From positions 2,356,001-2,420,000 of the forward strand of contig NC_017506.1 in assembly GCF_000166295.1 (NCBI RefSeq): DNA of 64,000 bases. The letters are read 5' to 3'. A program made the position numbers and the translations under genes. The DNA is from Marinobacter adhaerens HP15 (GTDB lineage: Bacteria > Pseudomonadota > Gammaproteobacteria > Pseudomonadales > Oleiphilaceae). Under the pieces are notes generated by a model that was not told where the DNA came from, did not search any database, and saw only the letters and a list, made by a program, of their open reading frames with translations. Positions 55,532 through 63,481 of the stretch are shown in pieces. Each line of letters opens with the position of its first letter. The first letter of the stretch is position 1.

Positions 55532-57810
55532 TCCTGACTCCTGCGGCCGCCGCGAACTTCCGGTGCCATGCGCTCTCTCGGGAGAATACGGGGCAGTTCG
55601 GACAGCGGAATTATGCCTTCAATAACATGGTCCAGAGCACTGTCCCGCATGGTCACCAGTCCGGCATCGAGAGCGCGCCAGCGAAGCTCACCGATGGGCG
55701 GTTGGCTGGAAATGGCATTCCGGATGTCCGAATCAACTTCCATATACTCGACGATCGCCACTCGCCCCTGGGTGCCGCGGCCGTTGCATTTGTCACAACC
55801 GGCGCCCTGAAAACACCGGAAATCCGCGGGCGGGCCGTCGGGAAACACCTCGGACAGAATCACCGGGTCCGGCTCTGCAGGCTGGCAACAATGCTTGCAG
55901 ATGCGCTTGGCCAGCCGCTGGGCGATCACAGCCAGCAGCTCACCGGCAATGGAATTCGGGTGGATACCCAGATCATACAAGCGCTGCAGTGAATCCACCG
56001 CGTCGTTGCAGTGCAGCGTGGACAGAACCACGTGGCCGGTCTGGGAGGCCCGTATCGCCTCCAGAGCGGTTTCCTGGTCACGGATCTCGCCCACCAGAAT
56101 GACATCCGGATCTTCCCGGACAAACGCCCTCATGGCATCAGCGAAACCAAAGCCAATTTCTGATCTGACCCGGGTTTGTTGAATGTTGTCGATGGAGTAC
56201 TCGATGGGGTCTTCCACCGTGATAACTTTCCGGCGGCCGTCATCGGCAAGGGTCTGCAGCCCCGCATACAGCGTGGTGGACTTGCCTGACCCGGTCGGAC
56301 CGACCACCAGCACCAGTCCCGCCGGGTTATCCAGCAAGCGCTGATAACGGGCACCGATCATGGATGACATGCCAAGTTCGGCAATGGTCATGGCGCGGCC
56401 GGTCTGCGGCAGCAGACGTATAACGGCATGTTCGCCATGGAGCGAAGGCTGGGTCTGTATCCGCAGATCGTAGGCCATATCGCCGAGCTGCAGCCGGGAC
56501 CGCCCACCCTGGGGCAGCCGGTGCTCGGCGATGTTCAGTTCTGCCCGCAGCTTGATGACGTTAATCACCCCTTTCATCTCCCGGGCCGACAGCTGGTACT
56601 GGGGCAGGTCATGGAGATCGCCATCCACCCGAAGGCGAATGCGAATCCGGTCACCGTACTGCTCTATATGGATGTCGCTGGCTTTTTCACTTACAGCGTC
56701 CATCAGAATGGCTTCGTAGACAGACACCAGATAGGGGCTGACGTGCTTGTTTTTCGGATCCTTGCCCAGAAGCTGATCCTTGCTGCCAGTCGGGTCCGCC
56801 GTCTGGTTCGGGGTTGGTTCCTGATCCGCTGCAAAGCGGCGCCCTTTGGCAGTCAGATCAAGAGCTGACCAGAGCCGACGAAAGTCCGTCGGTGTAACCA
56901 GCAGGCAGTCAACCACCTGGTTAGGACTCAACCGCTCGAGCTGATCAGTGCGCGCATCGGGATCGTCGGTCACAACCGTGATCCGACCATCTTCCTCGGC
57001 GATGGGTATCAGTCGTGAGAGATCCAGAAACGTTCGGGAAAATCGCCGGAACAGCGCCGGATGGAGATCCGGCAGAAGCTCGTCCGCGTCGGTGAAGGTC
57101 ATGCCCCGCTGGCGGGCAAGAGAACGGTAGAGATCAATCTCTTCAAGATTCAGTTTCCGCCGGAGCACGTCCAGCAGCCGGCAATTCTGCTTCGCTGCCT
57201 CCGCCTTTGCCTCGGCCAGGACCGCTTCGTTCACGACACCCTGATCAATGAGGATCTGCTCGACGTTACGGTTGAAGTCGACCCAGCCCAGGGTGCGCAC
57301 ACGCTTGAGCTTGGCACCTTGTTTTTCGAACATGGCCAGGCTCGGGACGGGTCCCGCTCGCCCTTCAAGACACACCAGGCGCCCCCCCTCACGAACCAGG
57401 TGCGCCAGGGCAGTCTGGTCCCTGACAAACGAGGTACACAACACGAGATCACAGAGTGGATCAGGCTCGGGCGCCTCTTCCGCACGGGCAACAACGACAT
57501 CCACATTGTGCATACCCAGGCGGACAAACCGCTCTCTGGCAGCCTCTGCGACAACGGCATTCCGCTCCACGTACAGGACCCGATGGGCGAGCCCGGACAG
57601 CACAGCGGCAAAATAGCCTGAGCCACCGCCCACGTGCATCACCATCTGATCCGGTTCTATTTCCGGGAGCAGGGAGAGAATGTGGCTGACAGTTTCTTCG
57701 CGGGGAATAGAGTGGCCGGTTATCGAGGCAACCAGGTCAGAACCGGAAACAAAATCATGGCGGGATACAGATCGAAGGGCCTCAAGGGCCCTCGGATAGA
57801 CTCTCTTCAT
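55528..57810 (-). CDS. Methyltransferase-like / MshEN / GspE-PilB type ATPase fusion
   Basis: A 760-residue protein with three parts. Residues 1-175 resemble a protein-L-isoaspartate methyltransferase Rossmann domain, with SAM-type glycine loop VGGGSGY (60-66) and VLYVERNAVVAEAA. Residues about 185-310 look like the MshEN/GspE N-terminal domain. Residues 365-735 are a complete secretion ATPase: ASDIHIE, Walker A GPTGSGKST (504-512), Asp box ITVEDPIEY, Walker B ILVGEIRD (571-578), His box STLH and zinc tetracysteine Cys638/641 and 672/675. No pilus or secretion genes are adjacent. It follows DUF2802 by 26 nt and overlaps the MoxR-type gene. Confidence 0.85.
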   Translation of the reverse strand: MKRVYPRALEALRSVSRHDFVSGSDLVASITGHSIPREETVSHILSLLPEIEPDQMVMHVGGGSGYFAAVLSGLAHRVLYVERNAVVAEAARERFVRLGMHNVDVVVARAEEAPEPDPLCDLVLCTSFVRDQTALAHLVREGGRLVCLEGRAGPVPSLAMFEKQGAKLKRVRTLGWVDFNRNVEQILIDQGVVNEAVLAEAKAEAAKQNCRLLDVLRRKLNLEEIDLYRSLARQRGMTFTDADELLPDLHPALFRRFSRTFLDLSRLIPIAEEDGRITVVTDDPDARTDQLERLSPNQVVDCLLVTPTDFRRLWSALDLTAKGRRFAADQEPTPNQTADPTGSKDQLLGKDPKNKHVSPYLVSVYEAILMDAVSEKASDIHIEQYGDRIRIRLRVDGDLHDLPQYQLSAREMKGVINVIKLRAELNIAEHRLPQGGRSRLQLGDMAYDLRIQTQPSLHGEHAVIRLLPQTGRAMTIAELGMSSMIGARYQRLLDNPAGLVLVVGPTGSGKSTTLYAGLQTLADDGRRKVITVEDPIEYSIDNIQQTRVRSEIGFGFADAMRAFVREDPDVILVGEIRDQETALEAIRASQTGHVVLSTLHCNDAVDSLQRLYDLGIHPNSIAGELLAVIAQRLAKRICKHCCQPAEPDPVILSEVFPDGPPADFRCFQGAGCDKCNGRGTQGRVAIVEYMEVDSDIRNAISSQPPIGELRWRALDAGLVTMRDSALDHVIEGIIPLSELPRILPRERMAPEVRGGRRSQE

Positions 57811-57836
57811 TCAACAACGTCCGTAACGGCTTGGTA

Positions 57837-58229
57837 TCAGGCCGCCTGACGTTTTCTGAGTGCTGACACCAGCTCGGCCTCGGGACGGGAAATTCCGCAC
57901 GTGTTCATAAGATCGTCGATATCGGCGCCGAGATCAACCAGTCGAGAGGCTTCATCGTAAGAGATTCGCAGCGGATCGTTCTGGCGCATTTCGTCGAGCG
58001 TGGTCCTCAGCTCGTGCAACTGACGCTCACAGCTAACCAACCGCTGCCCTACCCCCATGCTGCCACTGGTGGTGGCATGCAGTTCCCGGCCAAGGGTATC
58101 ACAGCGCTCTTTCAGCGTTGCTCTGAGGCTACGTACCTGGCGCCCAAGAAACAGGCCCTGAACGAAAACCAGAGACAGGGCCGCAACAGTCAGCGCCCAG
58201 GGAAGGTATGAAGGAATTTCTGCAAACAT
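57837..58229 (-). CDS. DUF2802 protein
   Basis: A 130-residue protein with one N-terminal transmembrane helix (about residues 9-29), a coiled-coil region (VRSLRATLKERCDTLGREL to LHELRTTLDEMRQ) and the C-terminal motif ISYDEASRLVDLGADIDDLMNTCGISRPEAELV, which resembles a small helix-turn-helix and is the DUF2802 hallmark. It follows cheW in the chemotaxis cluster, as in Pseudomonas. Function unknown. Confidence 0.82.
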   Translation of the reverse strand: MFAEIPSYLPWALTVAALSLVFVQGLFLGRQVRSLRATLKERCDTLGRELHATTSGSMGVGQRLVSCERQLHELRTTLDEMRQNDPLRISYDEASRLVDLGADIDDLMNTCGISRPEAELVSALRKRQAA

Positions 58230-58296
58230 GACGGATGTCTCCCGTTAATTGCCACGGAAGGCATCCATCGTGAGGCCTGTAGCGGGTTGCCCCGGA

Positions 58297-58785
58297 TCAC
58301 AGTGCCGCGATTTCAGCCCACTCGTGGTCTGACAGCATCTTGTCGAACTCAACCAGAATGATCAGTTCGCCATCCTTGTTGCACACGCCCTGGATAAATT
58401 TGGCACTTTCCTCGTTACCCACGTTCGGTGCAGTTTCAATTTCGCTGGCTTTCAGGTACACCACCTCGGCGACGGAATCCACCAGAATGCCCATAACCTG
58501 GTTGGCAGATTCCATAACCACAATCCGGGTGGCATCGGTTACTTCGGCATCGGCCAGGCCAAAGCGCCGGCGGGTGTCGATAACGGTAACCACGTTACCC
58601 CGAAGGTTGATGATGCCGAGCACATAATCCGGGGCCCCCGGAACCGGAGCAATCTCCGTGTATCTCAGCACTTCCTGAATCTGCATGACGTTCAGACCGT
58701 AGGTCTCATCATCCAGCCGGAAGGTAACGTACTGCAGTACCTGATCGTCCTGGGCCTGATTGGTTTGTCCGCTCGGGGATGCCAT
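58297..58785 (-). CDS. cheW: Chemotaxis coupling protein CheW
   Basis: A 162-residue adaptor linking receptors to CheA. YVTFRLDDETYGLNVMQIQEVLRY, VLGIINLRGNVVTVID and GILVDSVAEVVYL are typical of CheW. I start it at 58785 (MASPSGQ), 9 nt after GGAG, instead of an upstream in-frame codon at 58833. Confidence 0.95.
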   Translation of the reverse strand: MASPSGQTNQAQDDQVLQYVTFRLDDETYGLNVMQIQEVLRYTEIAPVPGAPDYVLGIINLRGNVVTVIDTRRRFGLADAEVTDATRIVVMESANQVMGILVDSVAEVVYLKASEIETAPNVGNEESAKFIQGVCNKDGELIILVEFDKMLSDHEWAEIAAL

Positions 58786-58918
58786 AGCGATGTTTCTCCT
58801 CTTGGGCTGCCCGGCGGGCAACCTGATCGTCAAAAAATATCATCAGTGCCCAATACTATAGTTAAGGGCACAAACCGTGCCAGCACGGCTCGGTTTCATT
58901 CAGTAACCATTGTTTGCG

Positions 58919-59728
58919 TCAGCTCAGATCCAGATGGTGCTCTCTTTCCGCCCTCACCAGCAAGTCTGCCATGGTGCGCACATCAATCAGCGCACACATG
59001 TGGTCAATCACCGTGCCAGCCAGCCACGGACGCTTGCTGCGGGCTGTGCGCCAACGCACTTCGTCCGGCCGGAGGGTAAAGGACTGGGCGACGTCATCAC
59101 AGGCCAGCCCCCAGTCGCTGTTATCCAGCCGGATCACGAACCGGTAGTTGTCCCGGGCATCGGGAGGCACCCGCCCTGCCATGATCCATTCGGCGGTATC
59201 CACCACCCTCAGGTTCTGATCCCGGTCCGGGCGGATTCCCATGTACCAGCGTGGACTTCCCGGGATGGGCCGGATCTCTTCTTCAATGCGGTGAATGGCA
59301 CCGAGCAGAATCAGAGGCACCGCCAGCTGCAGACCGGCCACCGTGAAAATGAGACACTCAAAGGGCTGTTCTGACCACTCCGGGCGGGACGGCGGCGCGG
59401 CCGGCTCGGGCGCAGGCTGAGTTTCAATCCTTGCCTTCGGCACCGGCGCTTCCGGCGCCTGTCGCACTACTGGCCTCTCAGGTTCCGCAGGCGTTTCCCG
59501 GACCCGTTTGGGTGGTTCAGGTCTTGCCGCCGGTTTTTCGACGGTTGGCACAGATGCCGGTTTCGTGCGGGTTGCCACCCGCGGTTCCGGAGGTGCAGGT
59601 TTCACCGGTTCCGGCGCTTCGATTTCCTCCCGAAGCGCCGTATCAGTGGCCGTGTGCAGCAGTTCGTCAAGATAACTGGCAATGGCGGTTTCCGGATCCG
59701 CCAGCCGTGTCAATTTATCGTCAGCCAT
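58919..59728 (-). CDS. parP: CheW-like protein ParP
   Basis: A 269-residue protein with a Pro/Glu/Arg-rich N-terminal 115 residues and a C-terminal CheW-like domain (FECLIFTVAGLQLAVPL, WGLACDDVAQSFTL). In Vibrio and Pseudomonas the gene in this position is ParP, which binds ParC through the N-terminal part and CheA through the CheW-like part and keeps arrays at the cell pole. Its start overlaps the parC stop by 8 nt. Confidence 0.85.
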   Translation of the reverse strand: MADDKLTRLADPETAIASYLDELLHTATDTALREEIEAPEPVKPAPPEPRVATRTKPASVPTVEKPAARPEPPKRVRETPAEPERPVVRQAPEAPVPKARIETQPAPEPAAPPSRPEWSEQPFECLIFTVAGLQLAVPLILLGAIHRIEEEIRPIPGSPRWYMGIRPDRDQNLRVVDTAEWIMAGRVPPDARDNYRFVIRLDNSDWGLACDDVAQSFTLRPDEVRWRTARSKRPWLAGTVIDHMCALIDVRTMADLLVRAEREHHLDLS

Positions 59729-60518
59729 GCTGACGCTCCTTCACCCTGCCCACCCGGGCCATGAGATCATCCAGCAGATGGCTGTAGGCGCGAACACCAT
59801 GGGTTTCGGCATCCAGCGCGGACGGTGTTATGCCGCCCTGGCTGGCATCCCGGAACTTGGTGTCCACCGGAATCGCAAACTGCCAGAGGGACTCGCGGTA
59901 GGTCTTCCGCAACAGGTTCAGGCTTTTCACCGACGCCTGTGTCCGCCGGTCATACAAGGTGGGCACAATGGTGTAAGAAAGTTCGTTTTTCTGGGAACGC
60001 ATGATCATCTTCAGGGTGTGGAGCATGCGCTCCAGGCCCTTGATGGCCAGAAATTCGGTTTGCACGGGAATGATCAGATGTTGGGCTGCCGCAAGGGCGT
60101 TAACCATCAGAACCCCCAGAGAGGGAGTATTGTCGAGTAGGACATAATCAAAGTCGTCCCAAAGCTGAGTCAGGGCCCGGGAAATGATCAGCCCCATGCC
60201 TTCCACGCCGATCATTCGTCGCTCAAGGGTAGCCAGGGCTGCACTCGCCGGCAAAAGGGACAGGCCCTTGCAGCTGGCCTCCGTAATCAGTTGGGCGGGT
60301 AGCCCTTCCGGAACCTTGCCCTGGTGCTGGAACAGGTCGAAAACACTGTGCGCGATTGTATCCGGATCGTACCCGAACCAGCTGGTGAGCGAGCCATGCG
60401 GGTCCAGATCCACAACGAGAACACGCTTGCCGCGTTCGGCAAGCAAGCCGCCCAGGGCGACCACACTCGTGGTTTTACCGACACCACCTTTTTGATTGGC
60501 TACTGCCCAGATTCGCAC
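59721..60518 (-). CDS. parC: ParA-like ATPase ParC, polar localisation of chemotaxis arrays
   Basis: A 265-residue MinD/ParA ATPase with deviant Walker A NQKGGVGKTTSVV, switch I DLDPHGSLTSWFG and Walker B VLLDNTPSLG. It forms a polar gradient that recruits chemotaxis arrays. I choose GTG at 60518 as the start because GGAG lies 9 nt before it and the protein then begins RIWAVANQKGG, the usual opening; an ATG at 60542 and a TTG at 60557 have no ribosome site. This is not topoisomerase IV ParC despite the shared name. Confidence 0.88.
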   Translation of the reverse strand: MRIWAVANQKGGVGKTTSVVALGGLLAERGKRVLVVDLDPHGSLTSWFGYDPDTIAHSVFDLFQHQGKVPEGLPAQLITEASCKGLSLLPASAALATLERRMIGVEGMGLIISRALTQLWDDFDYVLLDNTPSLGVLMVNALAAAQHLIIPVQTEFLAIKGLERMLHTLKMIMRSQKNELSYTIVPTLYDRRTQASVKSLNLLRKTYRESLWQFAIPVDTKFRDASQGGITPSALDAETHGVRAYSHLLDDLMARVGRVKERQHG

Positions 60519-60623
60519 GCTTTGATTCTCCAGAGAATACATCGGTGTGGCCGGCAATTAACCGTTGCCACAGTCCCGTTTATCGGCCATTCCCCGGGCA
60601 ACTTGAACCAGTCCTCGGAAAAT

Positions 60624-60641
60624 CCGGCAAGCTGTTGCCGG
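60624..60641 (-). terminator. Hairpin between motD and parC, possible weak terminator
   Basis: On the minus strand CCGGCAA, loop CAGC, TTGCCGG is followed by ATTTTCC. It lies in the 194-nt gap between the motD stop and the parC start, the largest gap in this cluster, and could cause partial termination. I see no clear promoter for parC here. Confidence 0.35.
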
Positions 60642-60712
60642 CGCCTTATTGTTAACGGGGAGTAATACAGGAACCATGCCAATGGCTCTATACGCATCTG
60701 CCGACGATCGGC

Positions 60713-61495
60713 TCAGCGCATGGCACCGCGAATACTGGCGTCACGGGAGATCAGCAATACCACTCGGCGGTTTCTGCGGCGCCCTTCCTCAGTGTCATTC
60801 CGGGAAACCGGCTGATACTGGCCATAGCCGACAGCCGCCAGACGTTCCGGCTCGATGCCCTCCATCACCAGCATCCGGACCATGGCAGCCGCCCGGGCGG
60901 CTGACAATTCCCAGTTTGAAGGAAAACGGGAGGTACTGATCGGCTGATTATCGGTGAAGCCTTCCACTTTGACAGCGTTGTCCCGGTTGTTCAGAACCGT
61001 GGCGATTTTCTCGACCACCTCGAACGCATCGTAATGGGGCTCGGCATCGCCGCTGCCAAACAAAAGACTGTTGGGCAGATTCAGCTCCAGCCACTGGTCG
61101 CTGGTCTCAAGCGACACCACGCCCTGGTTGATCAGCTCATCAAACTCCATGGAAAGCTGGTCAGCCATGGCTCGCAGCGCTTCGGTCCGCGCCTGCGCGT
61201 CCATCTCCGGATTTCGGGGCGCTTCGGTCACCGCCGGCGGGATTACGTTCTCGGCAGGCGCATTCAGCGATCTCTGGGGCTGGTCGCCAATCTCGATTGG
61301 CTGGAAGGAGCGCTGGGGTGCATTGAACACGCCGGTCAGGGTTTCAGAAAGGACTTTGTATTTGCCTTCGTTAACGGACGATACCGAGTACATCACGACG
61401 AAAAAGGCGAACAGCAGGGTGATGAAATCCGCGTAGGAAATCAGCCACCGCTCCTTGTTGTGCAGATCATCCTGGGGTTGCCTACGGCGCCGCAT
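60713..61495 (-). CDS. motD: Flagellar motor stator protein MotD
   Basis: A 260-residue MotB-type stator subunit: a basic N terminus, one transmembrane helix (ISYADFITLLFAFFVVMY) whose Asp is the proton/ion-binding residue, a plug and linker region, and an OmpA-like peptidoglycan-binding domain (VKVEGFTDNQPI, NWELSAARAAAMVRML, VGYGQYQPV). It pairs with MotC; the second stator helps swarming in Pseudomonas. Confidence 0.94.
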   Translation of the reverse strand: MRRRRQPQDDLHNKERWLISYADFITLLFAFFVVMYSVSSVNEGKYKVLSETLTGVFNAPQRSFQPIEIGDQPQRSLNAPAENVIPPAVTEAPRNPEMDAQARTEALRAMADQLSMEFDELINQGVVSLETSDQWLELNLPNSLLFGSGDAEPHYDAFEVVEKIATVLNNRDNAVKVEGFTDNQPISTSRFPSNWELSAARAAAMVRMLVMEGIEPERLAAVGYGQYQPVSRNDTEEGRRRNRRVVLLISRDASIRGAMR

Positions 61496-61513
61496 AAGTT
61501 GGCCTGCGCATGC

Positions 61514-62254
61514 TTACTGCAGGAAGCCCCGCAGCCGCAATTCGATGGATTTCGGGTTTTCACCCTCGGCGATGGCAATCAGGCCATCGATCATCATGTC
61601 CTCATAGCGGGTGCGCTCCCGCACGATACCGCGCATCTTGTTGGCGACCGGGAAGAACAGGAGGTTGGCCAGCGCCACACCGTAGATGGTGGCTACAAAG
61701 GCGGTTGCGATCCCGCTACCCAGGGATTGGGGATCCTCAAGGTTGGTCATCACCTGGATCAGGCCCATGACAGCCCCGATAATGCCGATGGTTGGCGAGT
61801 AACCACCCATGGCCTCGAACACCTTGGCCGACTCCAGATCCCTCTGCTCACGGGATTCCAGATCAACTTCCATGATGCCCCTGATGGTCTCGGTTTCGGC
61901 ACCGTCCACCAGCAACTGCAACCCCTTGCGGGCAAAGGGCTCCGGCTCACGCTCTGCAAGACCTTCAAGGCCCAGCAAGCCCTGCTTGCGAGCTTTTACA
62001 CTCCAGTCAATGACTTTTCCGATGCCGTCTTCAAGGTTGATAAACGGCGGGAAAAAGACCCAGCGCACCTGAGTGAAAGCCCGCTTCAGCATGGGCCACG
62101 AGGTCTGGAGGATAGTCGCGGCCAGAGTGCCACCGATGACGATAATGGCCGCCGGCCCATTAAACAGTGAGCCAACCGCTCCGCCTTCCAGCAGGTTACC
62201 GCCAAGAATTGCGGCAAAGGCCAGAATGACCCCAAGCAGGCTCAGGATATCCAT
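61514..62254 (-). CDS. motC: Flagellar motor stator protein MotC
   Basis: A 246-residue MotA-type stator subunit with four transmembrane helices. MDILSLLGVILAFAAILGGN opens the protein; the cytoplasmic loop carries RKQGLLGLE; the last two helices have YSPTIGIIGAVMGLIQVM and GIATAFVATIYGVALAN. The start ATG overlaps the cheB stop as TGATG; an ORF start two codons earlier is a GTG. Confidence 0.95.
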   Translation of the reverse strand: MDILSLLGVILAFAAILGGNLLEGGAVGSLFNGPAAIIVIGGTLAATILQTSWPMLKRAFTQVRWVFFPPFINLEDGIGKVIDWSVKARKQGLLGLEGLAEREPEPFARKGLQLLVDGAETETIRGIMEVDLESREQRDLESAKVFEAMGGYSPTIGIIGAVMGLIQVMTNLEDPQSLGSGIATAFVATIYGVALANLLFFPVANKMRGIVRERTRYEDMMIDGLIAIAEGENPKSIELRLRGFLQ

Positions 62255-63416
62255 CAGCACACACCTTCAGCGAGGCGTGGCCCGATCTCGTCCAGGGACA
62301 ATACGTCATCCGTCAGCCCTGCCTTGGCAACGGCCATCGGCATGCCGTAGATCACAGACGATTTTTCATCCTGGGACCATATATCCGACCCGCTCTGCTT
62401 CATCATCCGACAGCCTTCTTTGCCGTCCGAGCCCATCCCGGTGAGAATGACTCCCAGCGTCTTGCCCGGAAAGCTGCGGGCAAGAGAACCGAAGGTAACG
62501 TCCACGCAGGGTTTGTAATTGAGCCGCTCGTCCCCGGGCAAAATACGGATCCTGGCCTGTCCGCCCCGATTCTCGACCATCATCTGTTTGCCGCCGGGCG
62601 CCAGCAAAGCCAGGCCGGGCCGCAACACATCACCATCCTCAGCCTGCCGGACTTCAATCCGGCAGAGCTTGTTAAGGCGTTCGGCGAAGGCCGGAGTAAA
62701 ACTCGCCGGCATATGCTGCACCAGAACAATCGGTGCCGGGAAGGTCGCGGGCAACACCGTCAGTACCCGCTGCAGGGCAACCGGGCCGCCGGTTGAAGTA
62801 CCAATGCCAACAACGGCGTAATGCTTGGCCGGCCCACGGCGGCCATGGCGCCTGGGGGCCTCGGTTTCGCCCGGAGAACCTGCCGGCGCTGCCGGAGCCC
62901 GGGTATCAGGACGCTGACGCGGTGCTGGTTCCGGACGCGGGCGCCCTGCAGGCTCCGGCGCCCGAGAGGCGGGAGTTGAAGGTTCCGCGCGGGACGGCGC
63001 GGGAGACCGGTTGCCGGGACGACTGCGGGCCACATCCAGAATCCGCTCAATCAGGATTTTCTGAAGCTGACTGTTGTCCCGGGCAATTTCTTCGAAATTC
63101 TTGGGCAGAAAATCAACGGCGCCGGCCTCGAGCGCATCCAGTGTGACCCGGGCGCCCTCATAGGTGAGCGATGAGAACATGAGCACCGGTATCGGATGTT
63201 TGCGCATGATTTCGCGCACGGCAGAGATGCCATCCATCACCGGCATCTCATAATCCATGGTAATCACGTCGGGACGCAGTTTCTCGGCCAGCTCAACGCC
63301 TTCCCGACCATTGGTCGCAGCACCTACCACTTTGATCTGGCCGGAGCTGGTCAGGATTTCCGTCAGCCGTTTGCGAAAAACCCTGAATCGTCAACGACCA
63401 GGACAGAAACTGTCAT
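62254..63416 (-). CDS. cheB: Chemotaxis methylesterase CheB, frameshifted in its first codons
   Basis: CheB removes methyl groups from receptors when phosphorylated by CheA. From the ATG at 63416 (AGGAGAAG upstream) the frame reads MTVSVLVVDDSGFF, the expected receiver start with the acidic pair, and then stops; the rest, RKRLTEILTSSGQIKVVGAA and onwards to 62254, is in another frame. One T missing from the run at 63376-63380 explains it; the restored protein has 387 residues. The phospho-acceptor Asp is in VITMDYEMP, and the catalytic triad is in GTSTGG, VQHMP and GMGSDG. A Pro/Arg-rich linker joins the domains. Confidence 0.88.
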
Positions 63417-63481
63417 CCACTTCTCCTACCCAATCCATCGTTCTTCGGCCTTCTCTGGCAAAAAGCGCCGGAAGGCCCGGC

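Noticed and set aside
59721..60518. Plasmid partition ParA or topoisomerase IV subunit
   Set aside because: The ATPase lies between motD and parP in a chemotaxis operon with no ParB or parS, which fits the chemotaxis ParC instead.
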